A DNA stretch of 64,000 bases from Monosporascus cannonballus (Eukaryota; Ascomycota; Sordariomycetes; Xylariales), in contig QJNS01000108.1 in the NCBI GenBank assembly GCA_004154925.1, forward strand, positions 186,001 to 250,000, read 5' to 3'. The notes below the pieces were generated by a model. It saw only the letters and a program-made list of their open reading frames with translations, did not search any database and had not been told where the DNA came from. The position numbers and the translations under genes are program-made. This document shows, piece by piece, positions 12,281 through 24,017 of this stretch; the stretch's first letter is position 1, and each line of letters opens with the position of its first letter.

Positions 12281-13866
12281 ATGTCTTTCAGGATTTTCTT
12301 AGGCCGAGCTGGCTCAGCAGCCGGCGTTGTTTCCCCGTGTTGTAGAACCGGTTTCTCCAGAATGCCCTTGAAGGCTAAGATCTTAGACCCCAGAGTCAAA
12401 TCACGGGCTCAGGTACGTAGTGGCACTTCTTTTACGCCTTCGGTGCCGCTTACGAGGCCTTGGTTGACGTGGTTGCATAGATGTCCACGAGCACGAATGA
12501 AGTCATAAAGAAGATGGAGGTCGACGATCCTGAAGATGTTCTGTTCAATAACCTCTACGGTCTGCGGACCATCGAACTCAATCGCCCTGGCAAGTTCAAT
12601 CCTCTCAATGCATCGATGATCCGAAAGATCGTACCTCGATTGGTGGAGTGGGAGAAGTCGGATATGGCAAATGTCATAGTCATGAAGGGTGCTGGTGAGC
12701 GGGCATTCTGCGCAGGCGGCGATGTGAACGAGCTCGCAAAACAGAATCAGGAGGGACCTGAGGGGCAGAAGCGTTCTTCTGAGTTCTTCACTCTGGAATA
12801 CAAGCTGAACCATTACATCGCAACATACCAAAAGCCCTACATCGCTTTCATGGATGGTATTACCATGGGTGGAGGTGTAGGACTCAGCATCCACGCGCCG
12901 TTCCGCATCGCTACGGAGAGGACAGTTTTCGCCATGCCCGAGACTAGGATCGGGTTCTTTCCCGACGTGGGAGCTTCCTTTTTTCTGCCCAGAATGGCTG
13001 GCGCTATCGGCACCTATCTTGCTCTCACGAGCGAGAACCTGACCGGGGTGAACGCCTTCTATTCTGGCGTTGCAACTCATTACCTACATTCCACCAGTCT
13101 ACCAAACTTAGAATCGCGTCTAGCCGAACTGAGATTCAAGGACTATTATACAATGGAGGAGCGATTAGCTATTATTGAAATGACCATCGAGGAGTACGCT
13201 ACTGGGCTACCGCATAACGAGCCAATGCTTTTAGCTGGCGAGCTTCGCAAAGCCATAGATAGATGCTTTAGCAAGTCCAGCATTGGCGAGATCGTGGCCG
13301 CGCTGCAGCAAGAGGAGGGCCCCACCAAAGCCTGGGCGGAGGATACGCTGGCCACCCTACATATGCGCTCGCCAACATCGATTCATGTGGCCTTGGAGCA
13401 AATGCGGGTCGGGAAGAGTTGGTCTATCGCCGAGACCTTCCGGAGGGAGCACCAAATAGCTGCCAGGTTCATGCGGCACCCCGATTTCGTCGAGGGTGTT
13501 ACGACACAGTTGTCGAAAAAGCCTTTGCCCACGCCAAAGTGGCAACCCGCAAGTCTGGAAGACATTCAGCCGTCTGACAATATTGCTGAACCATTCTTCC
13601 AGGAGTCTGAAGATGTTCCTCAGCTGAAGCTGCTGAATGATCGGGACTATACAGAGTACCCCTACCGATCGTTTGGTGTGCCCACGGAAAAGGATGTGGA
13701 AGAGCTTGTCAATCAGGCCACGCGGACTCGACGGGAAGTTCGCGACGAGTTTGTTAGGAGGAAGAAGGGCAGACAAGGCATCAGCACCATTGTTGATGAG
13801 ATCTTGGCAAGGAAAACTCGGATCAACGCAAATGGTAAAGCAGCGTGGATCTATGAGGACAACTGA
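12281..13866 (+). CDS. ehd3: 3-hydroxyisobutyryl-CoA hydrolase, mitochondrial
   Basis: Exons 12281-12412 and 12481-13866 give 505 residues. The 68-bp intron has donor GTACGT, a TTGAC branch sequence and acceptor CATAG, phase 0. Exon 1 encodes an Arg/Ser/Ala-rich N-terminus (MSFRIFLGRAGSAAG...) with the look of a mitochondrial presequence. The body is an enoyl-CoA hydratase/isomerase fold: YGLRTIELNRP, FCAGGDV (residues 120-126, oxyanion hole), GITMGGGVGLS, and PETRIGFFPDVG with Glu198 and Asp206 in the catalytic positions of the HIBCH subfamily. The long C-terminal extension is also typical. Family role: hydrolyses 3-hydroxyisobutyryl-CoA in valine breakdown in the mitochondrial matrix. Exon 2 itself opens with ATG directly at the acceptor, so a form lacking the presequence is conceivable. 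Confidence 0.93.
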
Positions 13867-15004
13867 GTGCTGTAAGTGCAACCTTGCCTTTGTGTACATT
13901 AACGATAGTCCGAACAGACAATATGTTAATGATACGCTGGGGCTGTAGCTTGGATGGTTGTCTATCGTGATTGAGCACCCTGTTTGGAGCGCAGCTTTCT
14001 GGTTGTCACAGAAGGTCCGGGGTGGGGACAAAGAGACAGAGCCAAATGCTGCTCTTGCTTGGTAGCTTACATGTTATCTTCAGGAGGGGAGGGGTTGTCT
14101 GAGACGACATCAGGGATCTCTCGAGTCACCAGACACCTACAGAAAATGTGGGGCGCTATCGGACTCCCCGTGGGTATAAATAAGTCTCCGGCTTCCCCTC
14201 ATCGATAATAAATCACCAAAGAGGCCAGCAGTACTTTTCCTCCCGTTATGGTGTGATAAAAGAGCATTCATGGTGCTCGTTTCTGCCTATTGTTTGGCTG
14301 CCGGGTTTTGTCGAGTGATAGGCGCTAAAAATCCGATACTTGGTCCAAGCGTCTCGGCCCCACTACCTTAGAACTTGCTGCCGTGCGGGCTTGGCGGGCT
14401 ACGCGCGGACCCACACTTCCGAACCCTTCCCCCCCGCTACGTCAATTGCGGGCGTTCAGGGCATACTGCAACGCGCCTTAGCGCGTATATCCACCCAAAA
14501 CCCCGGACGCTCAACGCGTTTTTTGATGGTACTTCGATTTGCTAATTAACTTTCTGGTCTGAGCTTGTACCTCCAGCAACCAATCTATCCACTTCTTCTT
14601 CACCTGATCCTCTCTTACACATTATCCATATCGAATCCAAGTGCAACTTGTCTAAATCGTCTTTCCGCGAGGAATTGCACGTATTCTATTGAATTCCGGT
14701 CTATCATCGTGTTGGAGTTGCGATAGGAGTAGCGTTCTCTTTGCGGTTTTTATAGTATTCATATCCCACCCCCTTCCACACAATATAACCCGCGTCTCCA
14801 ATCTCGTGACCGTGAAAAGACAAAACAACTACTACGCGCCTCACGACTCACGAATTACGATTATGATTGCAGCAATTGGCACTGGATCTTCATAAACGGG
14901 ACTGCCCTGAATTACGCTGTTATTATACACCGTTTTCAGAGCAAAATCGGCCTTCTAGCCACTTCATTTACAAGAACTCACCGCGATTTCGCACCTTAGC
15001 AGAG
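13867..15004. promoter_or_regulatory. Intergenic region containing the promoter of the Ams2/Spt21-like gene
   Basis: 1.14 kb between two plus-strand genes. A TATAAATA sequence at 14175-14182 could be a TATA box, but it lies about 830 bp before the next start codon. A pyrimidine-rich tract at about 14560-14640 is more likely to be near the transcription start. No coding frame is convincing. Confidence 0.4.
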
Positions 15005-18000
15005 ATGTCCGCCAATAACGCCCACTGGGGTGGCACGCCCAACATGTATGACGAATATGGGCTTCAATTGAAACCCATGGGACGTATGAGACACCTTAGT
15101 GTTGTCCTGCCGCTGCAATGGCTGACCATCGGTTCTAGTGAAGGTTCATTATACGTTTGATCAGAATACGCAGGACCGTTGCCTCGCCCGATGGCCTCAC
15201 ATTCTTCAGGTACAGACGATTCCTCTAGACGATAGGAGCACGATTGGTGTCGTCGATCTGAAAACCTGTCTGCAAGCGATAGCAGACTGCAGTCCGGAGT
15301 TGGCATGTGGAAACGAGAAGGACTTCGCCGTCTATGCGTACGACTATTCCGAGCAGGACACGCCGTTAGTCGGCCAGGGAATGTTATCATCGGGGCTCAG
15401 TCAGGGTTCTGACTCAACTGGCCAACCAAAGCTGGTAACAGGACGCGTTACCAAGAACCTGCTTGCTATTTTTGGGAACGGCATCAAGGAGACACTCGAA
15501 GTCAGGCTGAAATTAACAGCAGTCTCCAAAGCTACACGCACACTCCCAGCGAATGTTCTGATACAACCTCCGCAGTCGTTCCCAACTCTTCATGCGTCCG
15601 CCTCGAATATGTCCGAACACTCCGAGTGGCACTCATTCATCCAATCGAACCCCAGCTTGGGGCATTCAGCAAATGTATCTGCCGTCTCATCTCCAGCTTT
15701 AGGTCCAATCCGGCCGTTGAATTCGAGCTACGAAGCCAGAAATGAGTTCACAGGAACTAACAGTCACGAATTCCATAATTTATCGGGGAGTCGGCCAGCA
15801 TCCGCGGAACCGACACCAGGGGAGAGACCGCTTCCGGCTGCACCCCGACCGGCCTCACGATCTACTCCAATTGCCATAGTGCCCCATCCGACAGAGGAGT
15901 CTACTAGCGTAACGCCTGGAACCGACCCAGTCAACTCACAGTCACGGCCGAACTCCAGGGCATCAAGGCGTGGTCCCACAGGGAGGCCCCGAGGTCGTCC
16001 GCCTAAGAAGTCTCAGCAGGTTGACGGTAGCACCTCGGGTTATGAAGAGGGGACCGACGCGGATGACGGACCTGCGCGTAAGAAGAGAGCCAAGATTACC
16101 CAGGTCGAGCGGAGCAACTCAGCCACTTTCAGATCTGGGCCGGATTCTCTTCGGGTTGCAGCTAGCAATGCCCAGTCCATCCGTAGTTTTCGTCCGGTGG
16201 GTGTCGGAGGGGATGCTCGAAGCGGGAACCACCTGCAAGAGATACCGCGGGCACCTACACCAGTTCCCGACTCTCGTTTGCCTAGCCTTCCCCAGGGTAG
16301 ACCAAAGGGCCCCAGTGTCCTAAGACGTGAATCGATGTCAAATCAGGGCGCTTGTGGCTCCTTTACCCCTTCCTACCCGGAGCTCAACCGTTCCATGTCA
16401 CAAGGTCTAGATGCCCGTTCTCCTGTAGACTCCGTCGCACCTTCGCCGTCCCACTTTTATAGTGACGAAGCCAGTCCAGCCGATATCGGTTCATCACCTC
16501 CAGTCCCGAGATCAGCGCTATATAGTAGGCGGTCTAGCCCTATCCCGTCGAGTCCTGTCCTCCCTCCTATGCGGATACCCCCGGCGCAACCCGACTCGGG
16601 ATTCATGAGTGGTAGCTTCGACGATGCCCGGATTGACGATGAGGATATCGGCAAGGCTCCCAGAGACGACGCACCACAGGCTCCGATACTAGAAAAGCCG
16701 AAACCGAAGCCACGGCGAAAGGCTGCCAAAAAGCAACCGGTGCAGCCGGCTAAGCCTTCTCAAGGTCTCATCATCCAAGAGATAACCCCTGGACCACCTG
16801 AATTGCTACCTAGAACATCCATTTACAACCCTCCTCATCCGAGCATGCGGAAGGTTCCCCTAACGCCTAATTTATCAACAGGTCCAGAACCTTCGGCTTC
16901 AATACAACTGCAAAGACCGATGCCCGAAGCCGCAAATATAGAACAGACGGCCGAACATCCGGCTAACGAAGTACGACAATCGACGGAAACGGCTGCAATC
17001 ACTGAGCCTGCAGTTGAAATAGCGACTAATTCTATGGCTACGATTACAGAAATCTCCCAAGGCGCGAATGAAAGAACTGCTGAGATCAGGTCACCAGACG
17101 AGAGCACTACTCAGAATCCGTCGCCGCGGGAAACTTCGCAAGCCATGTCGCCAGAGGAAGAAGCTGTTCATAGGAACTTTGCAGATATAGAGAAAGCCTT
17201 GAATAACTTCAAGGATGGTCAGAATTACCAGTACCTGCAGTCGGAAAGTGTTGGCGATGCTTCACTCAGTCAAGCTCCCGAGAATACGTCACGCCTGTCC
17301 ATTGATGTGCCGCAAGCCACGGATAATGCCAACCGATCTAGGATGGCTCCTCTAACCTCACGAAGGGCAAAACAGGGAACATCCGTAGAACCAGAACTTC
17401 CCACGATCCCAGCGAGCGATTCTGTCTTGCCCCAGCTAACCCTACCATTCCCAATGTCAGAGCCACCGCACCCCGAAACAGATGCCGTTGACCCTCCGGA
17501 GGTAAAAGCGAACAAAAATTTCATAAAGAGACAGGCTATCAAGCAGAAACTTGAGGAGGCCATAGCACAAGGTGAAATGCCGACGTATTGTCGCAACTGT
17601 GCAGCTCTCCAGACGCCCACCTGGCGGAAAATCTGGAAGCAGGAGCACAGAGGCGTTCCGGAGTATCATGAGTATTCCGAGAAGGCTGGTCATGTGACCG
17701 CCATCAACATCCTTGAGAGGGATGCGGAAGGCAAATCAACTCTTTACGAGATGATCAAGAAAGCTCTCGGTCCGAACGACGATAAAAGTGCCTGGACCGA
17801 GGTTCTTCTTTGCAATCGTAGGTGTAGTCGTATGTCGTAACAAGTTGGAACCCGAAAGTTGCTAATTCTCTCCAGCTTGTGGGATCTGGTTCTCCAAATG
17901 GAAAGCCCACCGACCCCCTGAGAAATGGGAAAAGGATGAGAAACGTCTCAGCCAAGTGAGAAAGAAAAGGGCAAACGGTAGTGGACCATCTCGTTCTAAG

Positions 18001-19179
18001 AAAGCCCGCACGAAGAGCGACAACCAGATGAACTTGACATCCGAGGCGGGACTACTAACAGATCCAATTGGACCTCCTGATGGTGCTACATCTCCGGGTA
18101 GGGCCCTGCTAGATCCATTCTTTAAGTTACAGCCGGATGCTGTCTCTGAGAATGGTTCAGGCAAGGACCGCAGGCGAATACGTGCCAGTGAAAAGGGTCC
18201 AGGATCGACTCATTCTAGGGCATCAACGCATTCTCGAGGCAGTGGCACCCCTGGAAGTCCTATTACACTTGACGATGAACTAGGTACGACACGGCGACTA
18301 TTGTTCCCGTCGCCTCGCAAAGATGGCGAGCAAAGAGTTCTAGGAGAGGTTCCCATCAATATTGTGCAAACGTCGCCGGAGTTTGGCACAGCCAAAGTCG
18401 GCGAGGGTCCGGCAGGGAAAGAAAACGGCGGAGCCCTGGTCGAAAGTCATAGTACAGTTAACGATGAGTTCGCTGACCTATTTGGCACAACGCCCGCACG
18501 GCCTTCAACCCCTCCGCCTAAAGCCATTATTAATGGTGGGTCCTTCAAGACTCCTACCAGACCGACGCCGAGTCATCGCCCCATCACGAGGAGCGTCAGC
18601 AGATCCATGCGCTCGGCGAGGTCCATCACTTCTCCAAGCCAGGCGCTCATGCTCGAGCGCACACCGTCCAAGACGCCCTCGAGGACACCACGCTCGGCAG
18701 CATTGTTAATGTCGAGCGGGGTGCGCCGGCGTTCCCCGCGCAACAACAGCAGCAACAGCAGCAACAACATCACCACTACATCCCACCCGCTCGACGACCA
18801 CCAACACATCTTCGACTCGCCCTTCACCAAATCCCTCAACCAACTTTTGTCGGAAGCTAACGACTTCGTGGCTCCAACAACTCCGAACCGCCGTGGCGGC
18901 GGCGGCGGCCAAAACCACGGCCACGGCGGCTTCCACCTCGACCTCGGCGACCCCCATTTCGACTTTGGCTCGCTCCTTAGCACGGACGGAATCATGCCCA
19001 GCTCGCCGCCCATGCGCCGCGGCGGCGATTGCACCGGCTCATCCTCGCACGTAGTCCACTTCGGCGGCAGTCTAACGTATGACGCGGACGCGAGCCTGTG
19101 GGCCCAAATAGACGCCGCCGCCGTCGCCGGGGGAAGCGCAGATATGGGGGAGGTCGATGAGACCGGAGAGGCGCGCTGA
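15005..19179 (+). CDS. ams2: Ams2/Spt21-like transcription regulator with split GATA-type zinc finger and AT-hook
   Basis: Three exons, 15005-15083, 15139-17817 and 17876-19179, give 1353 residues. The introns are 55 bp (GTATGA...TCTAG) and 58 bp (GTAGGT...CCAG), both phase 1. The N-terminus (MYDEYGLQLKPMG then LKVHYTFD, and VDLKTCLQAIADCSPEL, DFAVYAYDYSE) matches the Ams2/Spt21 N-terminal domain, with VGQGMLSS following. An AT-hook (GRPRGRPPKK) lies around residue 285. The finger starts CRNCAALQTPTWRK and ends LLCNPCGIWFSKWK, the second half being created by splicing of intron 2. The two cysteine pairs are 70 residues apart, versus about 17-18 in ordinary GATA factors. Family knowledge: S. 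pombe Ams2 and yeast Spt21 activate core histone genes, and Ams2 also supports CENP-A loading. Long disordered Ser/Pro regions and an Asn/Ser run from CAG/CAA-like codons (18742-18773) fill the rest. Confidence 0.85.
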
Positions 19180-20688
19180 GGCCGCGTCCCGTTCTTTCTG
19201 CGACAGCATCTTGCTTTCGCTGAAGTTTATCCGCGAACAACGTGGATCGTCGAGACGTGACGATTTGGATCGTAACACTCGCAATGGCAGTCTGGGATAC
19301 GCTGCTCATTGTAGCTGTGCGTTGAATCAAGTAGAGGATTTCCAGGGTTCCGTCCGGCCTTTATTCGATAAGTGGTTCGGAGGAGAGGTACGACGCGGTT
19401 GGACACATCACGCACATCATAATCTCCCGAGTAGGAGGGCAGGCATGCATGCATGGCGTTGGGGTGTTGCTTATGCCAATTAGAGCCTAGGCGCAGTTTG
19501 TGGTAGCTTAGGTATCAACAAATTAAACACTATCAGCCTCAACTCGAAATTTAACTACCCTAATACGCCATTTCAGGACGACATTAACCAGAGCCAAGGA
19601 AGGCAGACTGGCGCGATTGTATGGACTGCCATGATCCACGGTGGGGGGGGTTAACGTTACTAGGGTTGATGTGAGAAGTCTTGAGGGCAGACAATTGCTG
19701 GCTCAATCTAACGACCAACATAAAGCATCTCTGTATAACTTCTGCTGCCTACGCCTGGGGGCCGGTCGGATCCGCGACCGACGCGTGAGTAAGATAGACG
19801 AAGGCGATACCAGCGTAGAACACGTCGTACAGTAGGCGGTCTTCAGACGACGCCTTGAGTCGTCAGTGGTTTTGGGCAGTCATAGGATTTCTCCATCGAG
19901 AGCCGGCAACTCGCGGAACTGTCTGTCATCCTCAGATTCACAGATGTCGTTTGCTAGTGTATCAGTCCAGTCATAGGATGTATAGGCAGGTCCTGGTTAC
20001 GATAGTTGAGCCACTTGCGATTGCCCCCTATTTTTCGTCGCTGCCATGTTCTCATAAAGTTAATTCGAGGCCTTTTATGCGAAAGCAGGATAACAGTAAC
20101 ACTCCTCATACTTATCATAGCATTACTAGGTGGTCCTGGCCCTGTTTTGATTATTCAATTCCAATAACGCTCTTACTGGATATAGGGTACCTCGACTATT
20201 AAGGCAAGAGCGTGACAGGTTCCCATCTGGAGTTTGGTATGTGGACTAGTGCCCGGCAGGCGAGTTGTTCGTTGGATGCTAATAACGCGGCCTAGTATGA
20301 ATGGAGCCTTCCGGTTTAATGCATACTAGAACATGAAACTAGAACATGAATAATAGTGGCAGCAACGGGCAGTGCGTCCGTACAAGCTCGAAACGCTGCA
20401 CCGTTTCCTTTTGCTGTGGGGATCACGCCCAAGACGGTGGACAAGCTGCGCAGCAGACGAGGCAGATTAAGCGGCACTGTGAGACAGCGTACGATAGGCT
20501 GTGAATTCCACTGGGACAAATTCCCGTACTCGAACAATATGCCTCGCCTGAGTCGTAGACAGCTGGCTCCTTAACTCCAATACCGAACTATAACATGTAT
20601 TTCGCACATATCTGCACCCTCGCGCTCACCATCGTGTTTGCCCATTATAGGTAGGTAGGGCAATGCTGCTCTGAGGATACTTTGCGCA
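19180..20688. other. Convergent intergenic region
   Basis: 1.5 kb between converging genes, including both 3' untranslated regions. There is an eight-G run near 19643-19650 and a short TAGG run near 20650. I see no coding frame, RNA gene or transposon. Confidence 0.5.
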
Positions 20689-21280
20689 TCAATTCCATTC
20701 ATCAACATCAGCTGTAACTATATCCCTCTGGATCCTCCACCGCCCACCCTCGTCCATGCGCATTGTCACAGCGGAGAACTTTCCAAAGCCGTCCAAGATC
20801 ATATCGAGTAAGGCGGTGTCTAGGTCCCGCCGTTGCTGTGTTGCTTCCCTACGGCGTCTAATTTCCTTCTCATCCACAAGGCTCCCTGACCGCGTGCGAT
20901 ACAATCTTCCGCGCCGCGTGGGTTGAGGCGTGAACGATAATTGTGGCGACGATAATGGTACAGGAACTGGTAACATTGATGATTGGCTGCTGCTGTTAAC
21001 TGTCCGTACCGCCTCTTCTAGGTTTGTCTGTATGCCCCTATTGACGTAGAAAGAGGCTGGGGTAGTTTGGGTACTAGAATTAGAGAGCTGGCTGTTCTGG
21101 GGAGTTCGTCGGTGTAGTCTAGTTTTTAAGCCCGAAAGCTGTGGTATTTGTGAGCTAGTTGCAGTGGGCGGTGGGCTCCGAGGTTGAGAGGCCACTGAAC
21201 CCGCGGTGGAGATGTCCGGCTGGCCTCGGCCTTGATACTGAGGAGATAGCAATGATGCCTGTGTTGCCTGAGGAGACTGC
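20689..21280 (-). CDS. Unrecognised coding stretch in frame with rfa3: alternative 3' exon or separate small gene
   Basis: An open frame continues on the minus strand directly after the rfa3 TGA and in the same frame, ending at the TGA at 20691-20689. The first part is Ser/Gln/Pro/Thr-rich and probably disordered. The last 70 residues look folded: a basic helix (DEKEIRRRREATQQRRDLDTALLDMILDGF) followed by SAVTMRMDEGGRWRIQRD and VTADVDEWN. I do not recognise the family. Two readings are possible. A 63-bp intron (21343-21281, donor GTACGA, branch TTGAC, acceptor CATAG) would remove the rfa3 stop and fuse this stretch in frame, giving a 300-residue protein. Alternatively it is a separate gene starting at ATG 20976 (95 residues). 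No other ATG exists in the frame. Confidence 0.55.
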
Positions 21281-21330
21281 CTATGAGAGGCAGTCAACGA
21301 TCCCAGGGACGCAGGTCCGTGTGCGGACCG

Positions 21331-21851
21331 TCATGCCTCGTACACGAACAGGTGTTTGTACCGATGCGTGACGTCTACGACGGCCTGGCTAATCTGATAA
21401 TCTGAGTTGGGAGAATGCGTCAGAGAACAGGCTCGGGCCTCTCATCACAAGGCTCAAGCCTCGGATAGTAAGACGAGTTGATAAGACTTACCGATACTGT
21501 CTCCCAAGTCCAGGCCTGATAGGACTTTGACGGACAAATCAGGATTCACCTTGCCGATAACCTGAACAGCGTTCCCAGGTGTGAGGTGGACATCCTAATG
21601 TCGTAACGTGTCAGATATCGTATCATGGATCATATGCACCTTTGACACCAATCGACTGGCCGCTTCTAAGTTTGGAGAACCAGGGAATTGTTCTTACTTA
21701 CGCGGTTAAGCATTATCGTAATCTGGCCTTCGGCGTCGATGATGGCCGAGTCACCGCGCAGTTGCAGAACTTTGCCTATGATCATGACGTTGCGACCGAC
21801 ATACGAGCCGATAAGTTGACCCGAAATGCGAGGTGTCGAGACCGGCTCCAT
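21331..21851 (-). CDS. rfa3: Replication protein A 14-kDa subunit (RPA3)
   Basis: Exons 21851-21702, 21594-21492 and 21401-21331 give 107 residues. Introns are 107 bp (GTAAGT...TTAG, phase 0) and 90 bp (GTAAGT...CTCAG, phase 1). For exon 3 the upstream CTCAG acceptor is used, because the two AG sites closer to the exon lead to immediate stops. The sequence is a single OB-fold: VGRNVMIIGKVLQLRGDSA, IIDAEGQITIMLNR, HLTPGNAVQVIGKVNPDLS, VKVLSGLDLGDSI, then a C-terminal helix QAVVDVTHRYKHLFVYEA. Family role: the smallest subunit of the heterotrimeric single-stranded DNA-binding complex RPA, in nuclear replication, repair and recombination. The length is normal. An in-frame continuation after the stop is described at 20689-21280. 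Confidence 0.9.
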
Positions 21852-24017
21852 TGCGGCCCTATGAGTTGTTCGCTGGTGTTCTGGAAGCTAGTGCAGCACG
21901 AAAATGTGCGATATGAGAAACAATGTTTCTCGTAGACCAAAGCTGGAGAAAGTAGATATATCTACATACGAAGTACTGTAGCGACCTTCGCTGGATAGTG
22001 AGAAGAGATGTGGGATGTGGGTTCGGAGCAACACGCGTTGATCGTCTCGCATTTAATACCTTCGTGCTGCACACGAGATCACGTGATCAGCAGTGTAGCT
22101 AGTATTATCCGTTTAGTTGTGGAACGTGGGTATCTTTTGTTACGATATTTCCCTAACTTCGTAATACCTAGGTAGGTATGTTAAATGAAAGACTACCTGC
22201 TCGCCTGTCAAACAATCGGCCGCAAGGACACATATCGCTTTCTCAAAAAATTTCGACGTCGAATTTGACTTAGGTTGCTGCTTTCACCCGTAGGAAACGG
22301 TCCCGTGGCATTGCCCTAGATGCAAGCAGCAGGCGAGTACGAAATAGAAACCCCGAACATGAGATGGACGACTTACGTTCCCTGAAGTTCTCTATCTATG
22401 CCCACCATTAGAGAACAGGGGCATCGATTCATCAACATCCGAGCCTGTATTGTCTTCAGGCTATTACACCGGCCAGAGGCTCCTGGCAGGGAGTCCGCAT
22501 CACGATATCATTAAGTTGTGGCACTGTGGCTGGGCGACCGAGAGCCTTTCGAGTCTTCTCTCCTTCATCAGAAAGCTGATGTCTATCACCTACTGCCCCC
22601 GTACGATCTCATGCCGCCGAGGAGCCCCCAAGGTGGACACGCGCACATCATTACTTTTATTGTCCATCAGGCTGGGCTAGGCTGGTGGCATCCGTATGGC
22701 ATTGCTAGCCATACCGAACTGCGATGTCGTGCAGCATTCGAGCGGTTCGCATTTCCAGCAATAGCAATACATGTAGAAGCTCGTGTCCTCGGTCAGATGG
22801 CAAACTAGCATTGTTCTGGAGGGCTTCAGGACTTGTATCGATAATCAGAATGTAAGGTTTCGCGGCTGGGATTTCTGGCTTTCAATCGCCAAGTGACGAG
22901 GAGTAAGCTTTGCAAGCCTCGTATGTTCATTTAGTCGGTAAGCTTAACATTTTCTGATCTCGTTCGCATACGGCCATAGCACGTTAGTGTTTTGGGGGTT
23001 GTGGGTTATTACCTGCGGCGTATACCCCATGTTGATGGTTATAGGGCCACCAATAACAGTGCGACTTCGAAACGCACCACATCCTTGTGTATCGTCAGTT
23101 GACCTTCTTACTCCAGGCACCGCCACGACCGTGTCGAGCCGCTGCTACGTAGAGTATGATAAGACTACGACGTCGCGTATGCTTCCATGGAATATCAAAT
23201 CCTCAGCTGGCCGTGTTGCAGATCATATAGTGCGTTACAGTCTCGACGTTTCGGGAAAAAAAAAGATATCGTTCTGCAGACTCTCAGGCAAGCGAATTAT
23301 AGCGTACGATATACGACCCTAGACATCATCCCAACTCTCAGTCTCCGAGACTAGTTGGGCGCTATCCGGGACGAGACGTCGGACATGCTTTGTGACGGCT
23401 CTCCGGCGAACTATAACCATACCTAGCCAACGCTGAGGCTCATGGCCGATAGCTTGGCTTAACCCCCAACCTTTCGGGTTGCACGGCGCTCAGAACTTTA
23501 AACAGGCAGGGGCGGTCCATCGAAAATACCAGGGAGACGGCTTAACAGAGGGCTAACCGTCGACTGAACGTCCTCCCGGCAAAGCTACCAGCGATAGATT
23601 AATTCTTAGCTCGACTCGACTCAGCTCGATAGAAGTATGCTTCATGTGCATATGCTCAGACCCGCTGTTTCATGGGCACTTGGTCCCATCCTACCGCCAA
23701 AATACCGGCATGGGGCCCAGTGAGATTGCTGCTTCCCCTTCGAACTCCTTTTTCAGCTGATCTCTATCCCATAGAGTGGCGGTTCGGGCTAGTCTCACAC
23801 TCCGCACAGTAAACGGGTGATTAGCAGAGCCTCTCTGTAGAAGTCATATTGTCACTCGACAGTGGCGAACAATCATACACAAGCGCTCCTCTGTCTAGAA
23901 TCACCTGGATTTGCTGATTATCCCAAGTACCTGGGTCTGGAGTCTTAGAACCCTGGGGGATCTCTGATCCCGATCCACCTCGCCCCCGAGCTCAAATCTC
24001 TATGCTTCCTTTCTTAT
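21852..24017. other. Long intergenic stretch, no gene recognised
   Basis: 2.17 kb containing the rfa3 promoter at its left end. Open frames (for example 22518-22808 and 22987-23322 on the plus strand) are short, with scattered composition and no motif. No repeat array or transposon terminus was seen. Confidence 0.45.
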
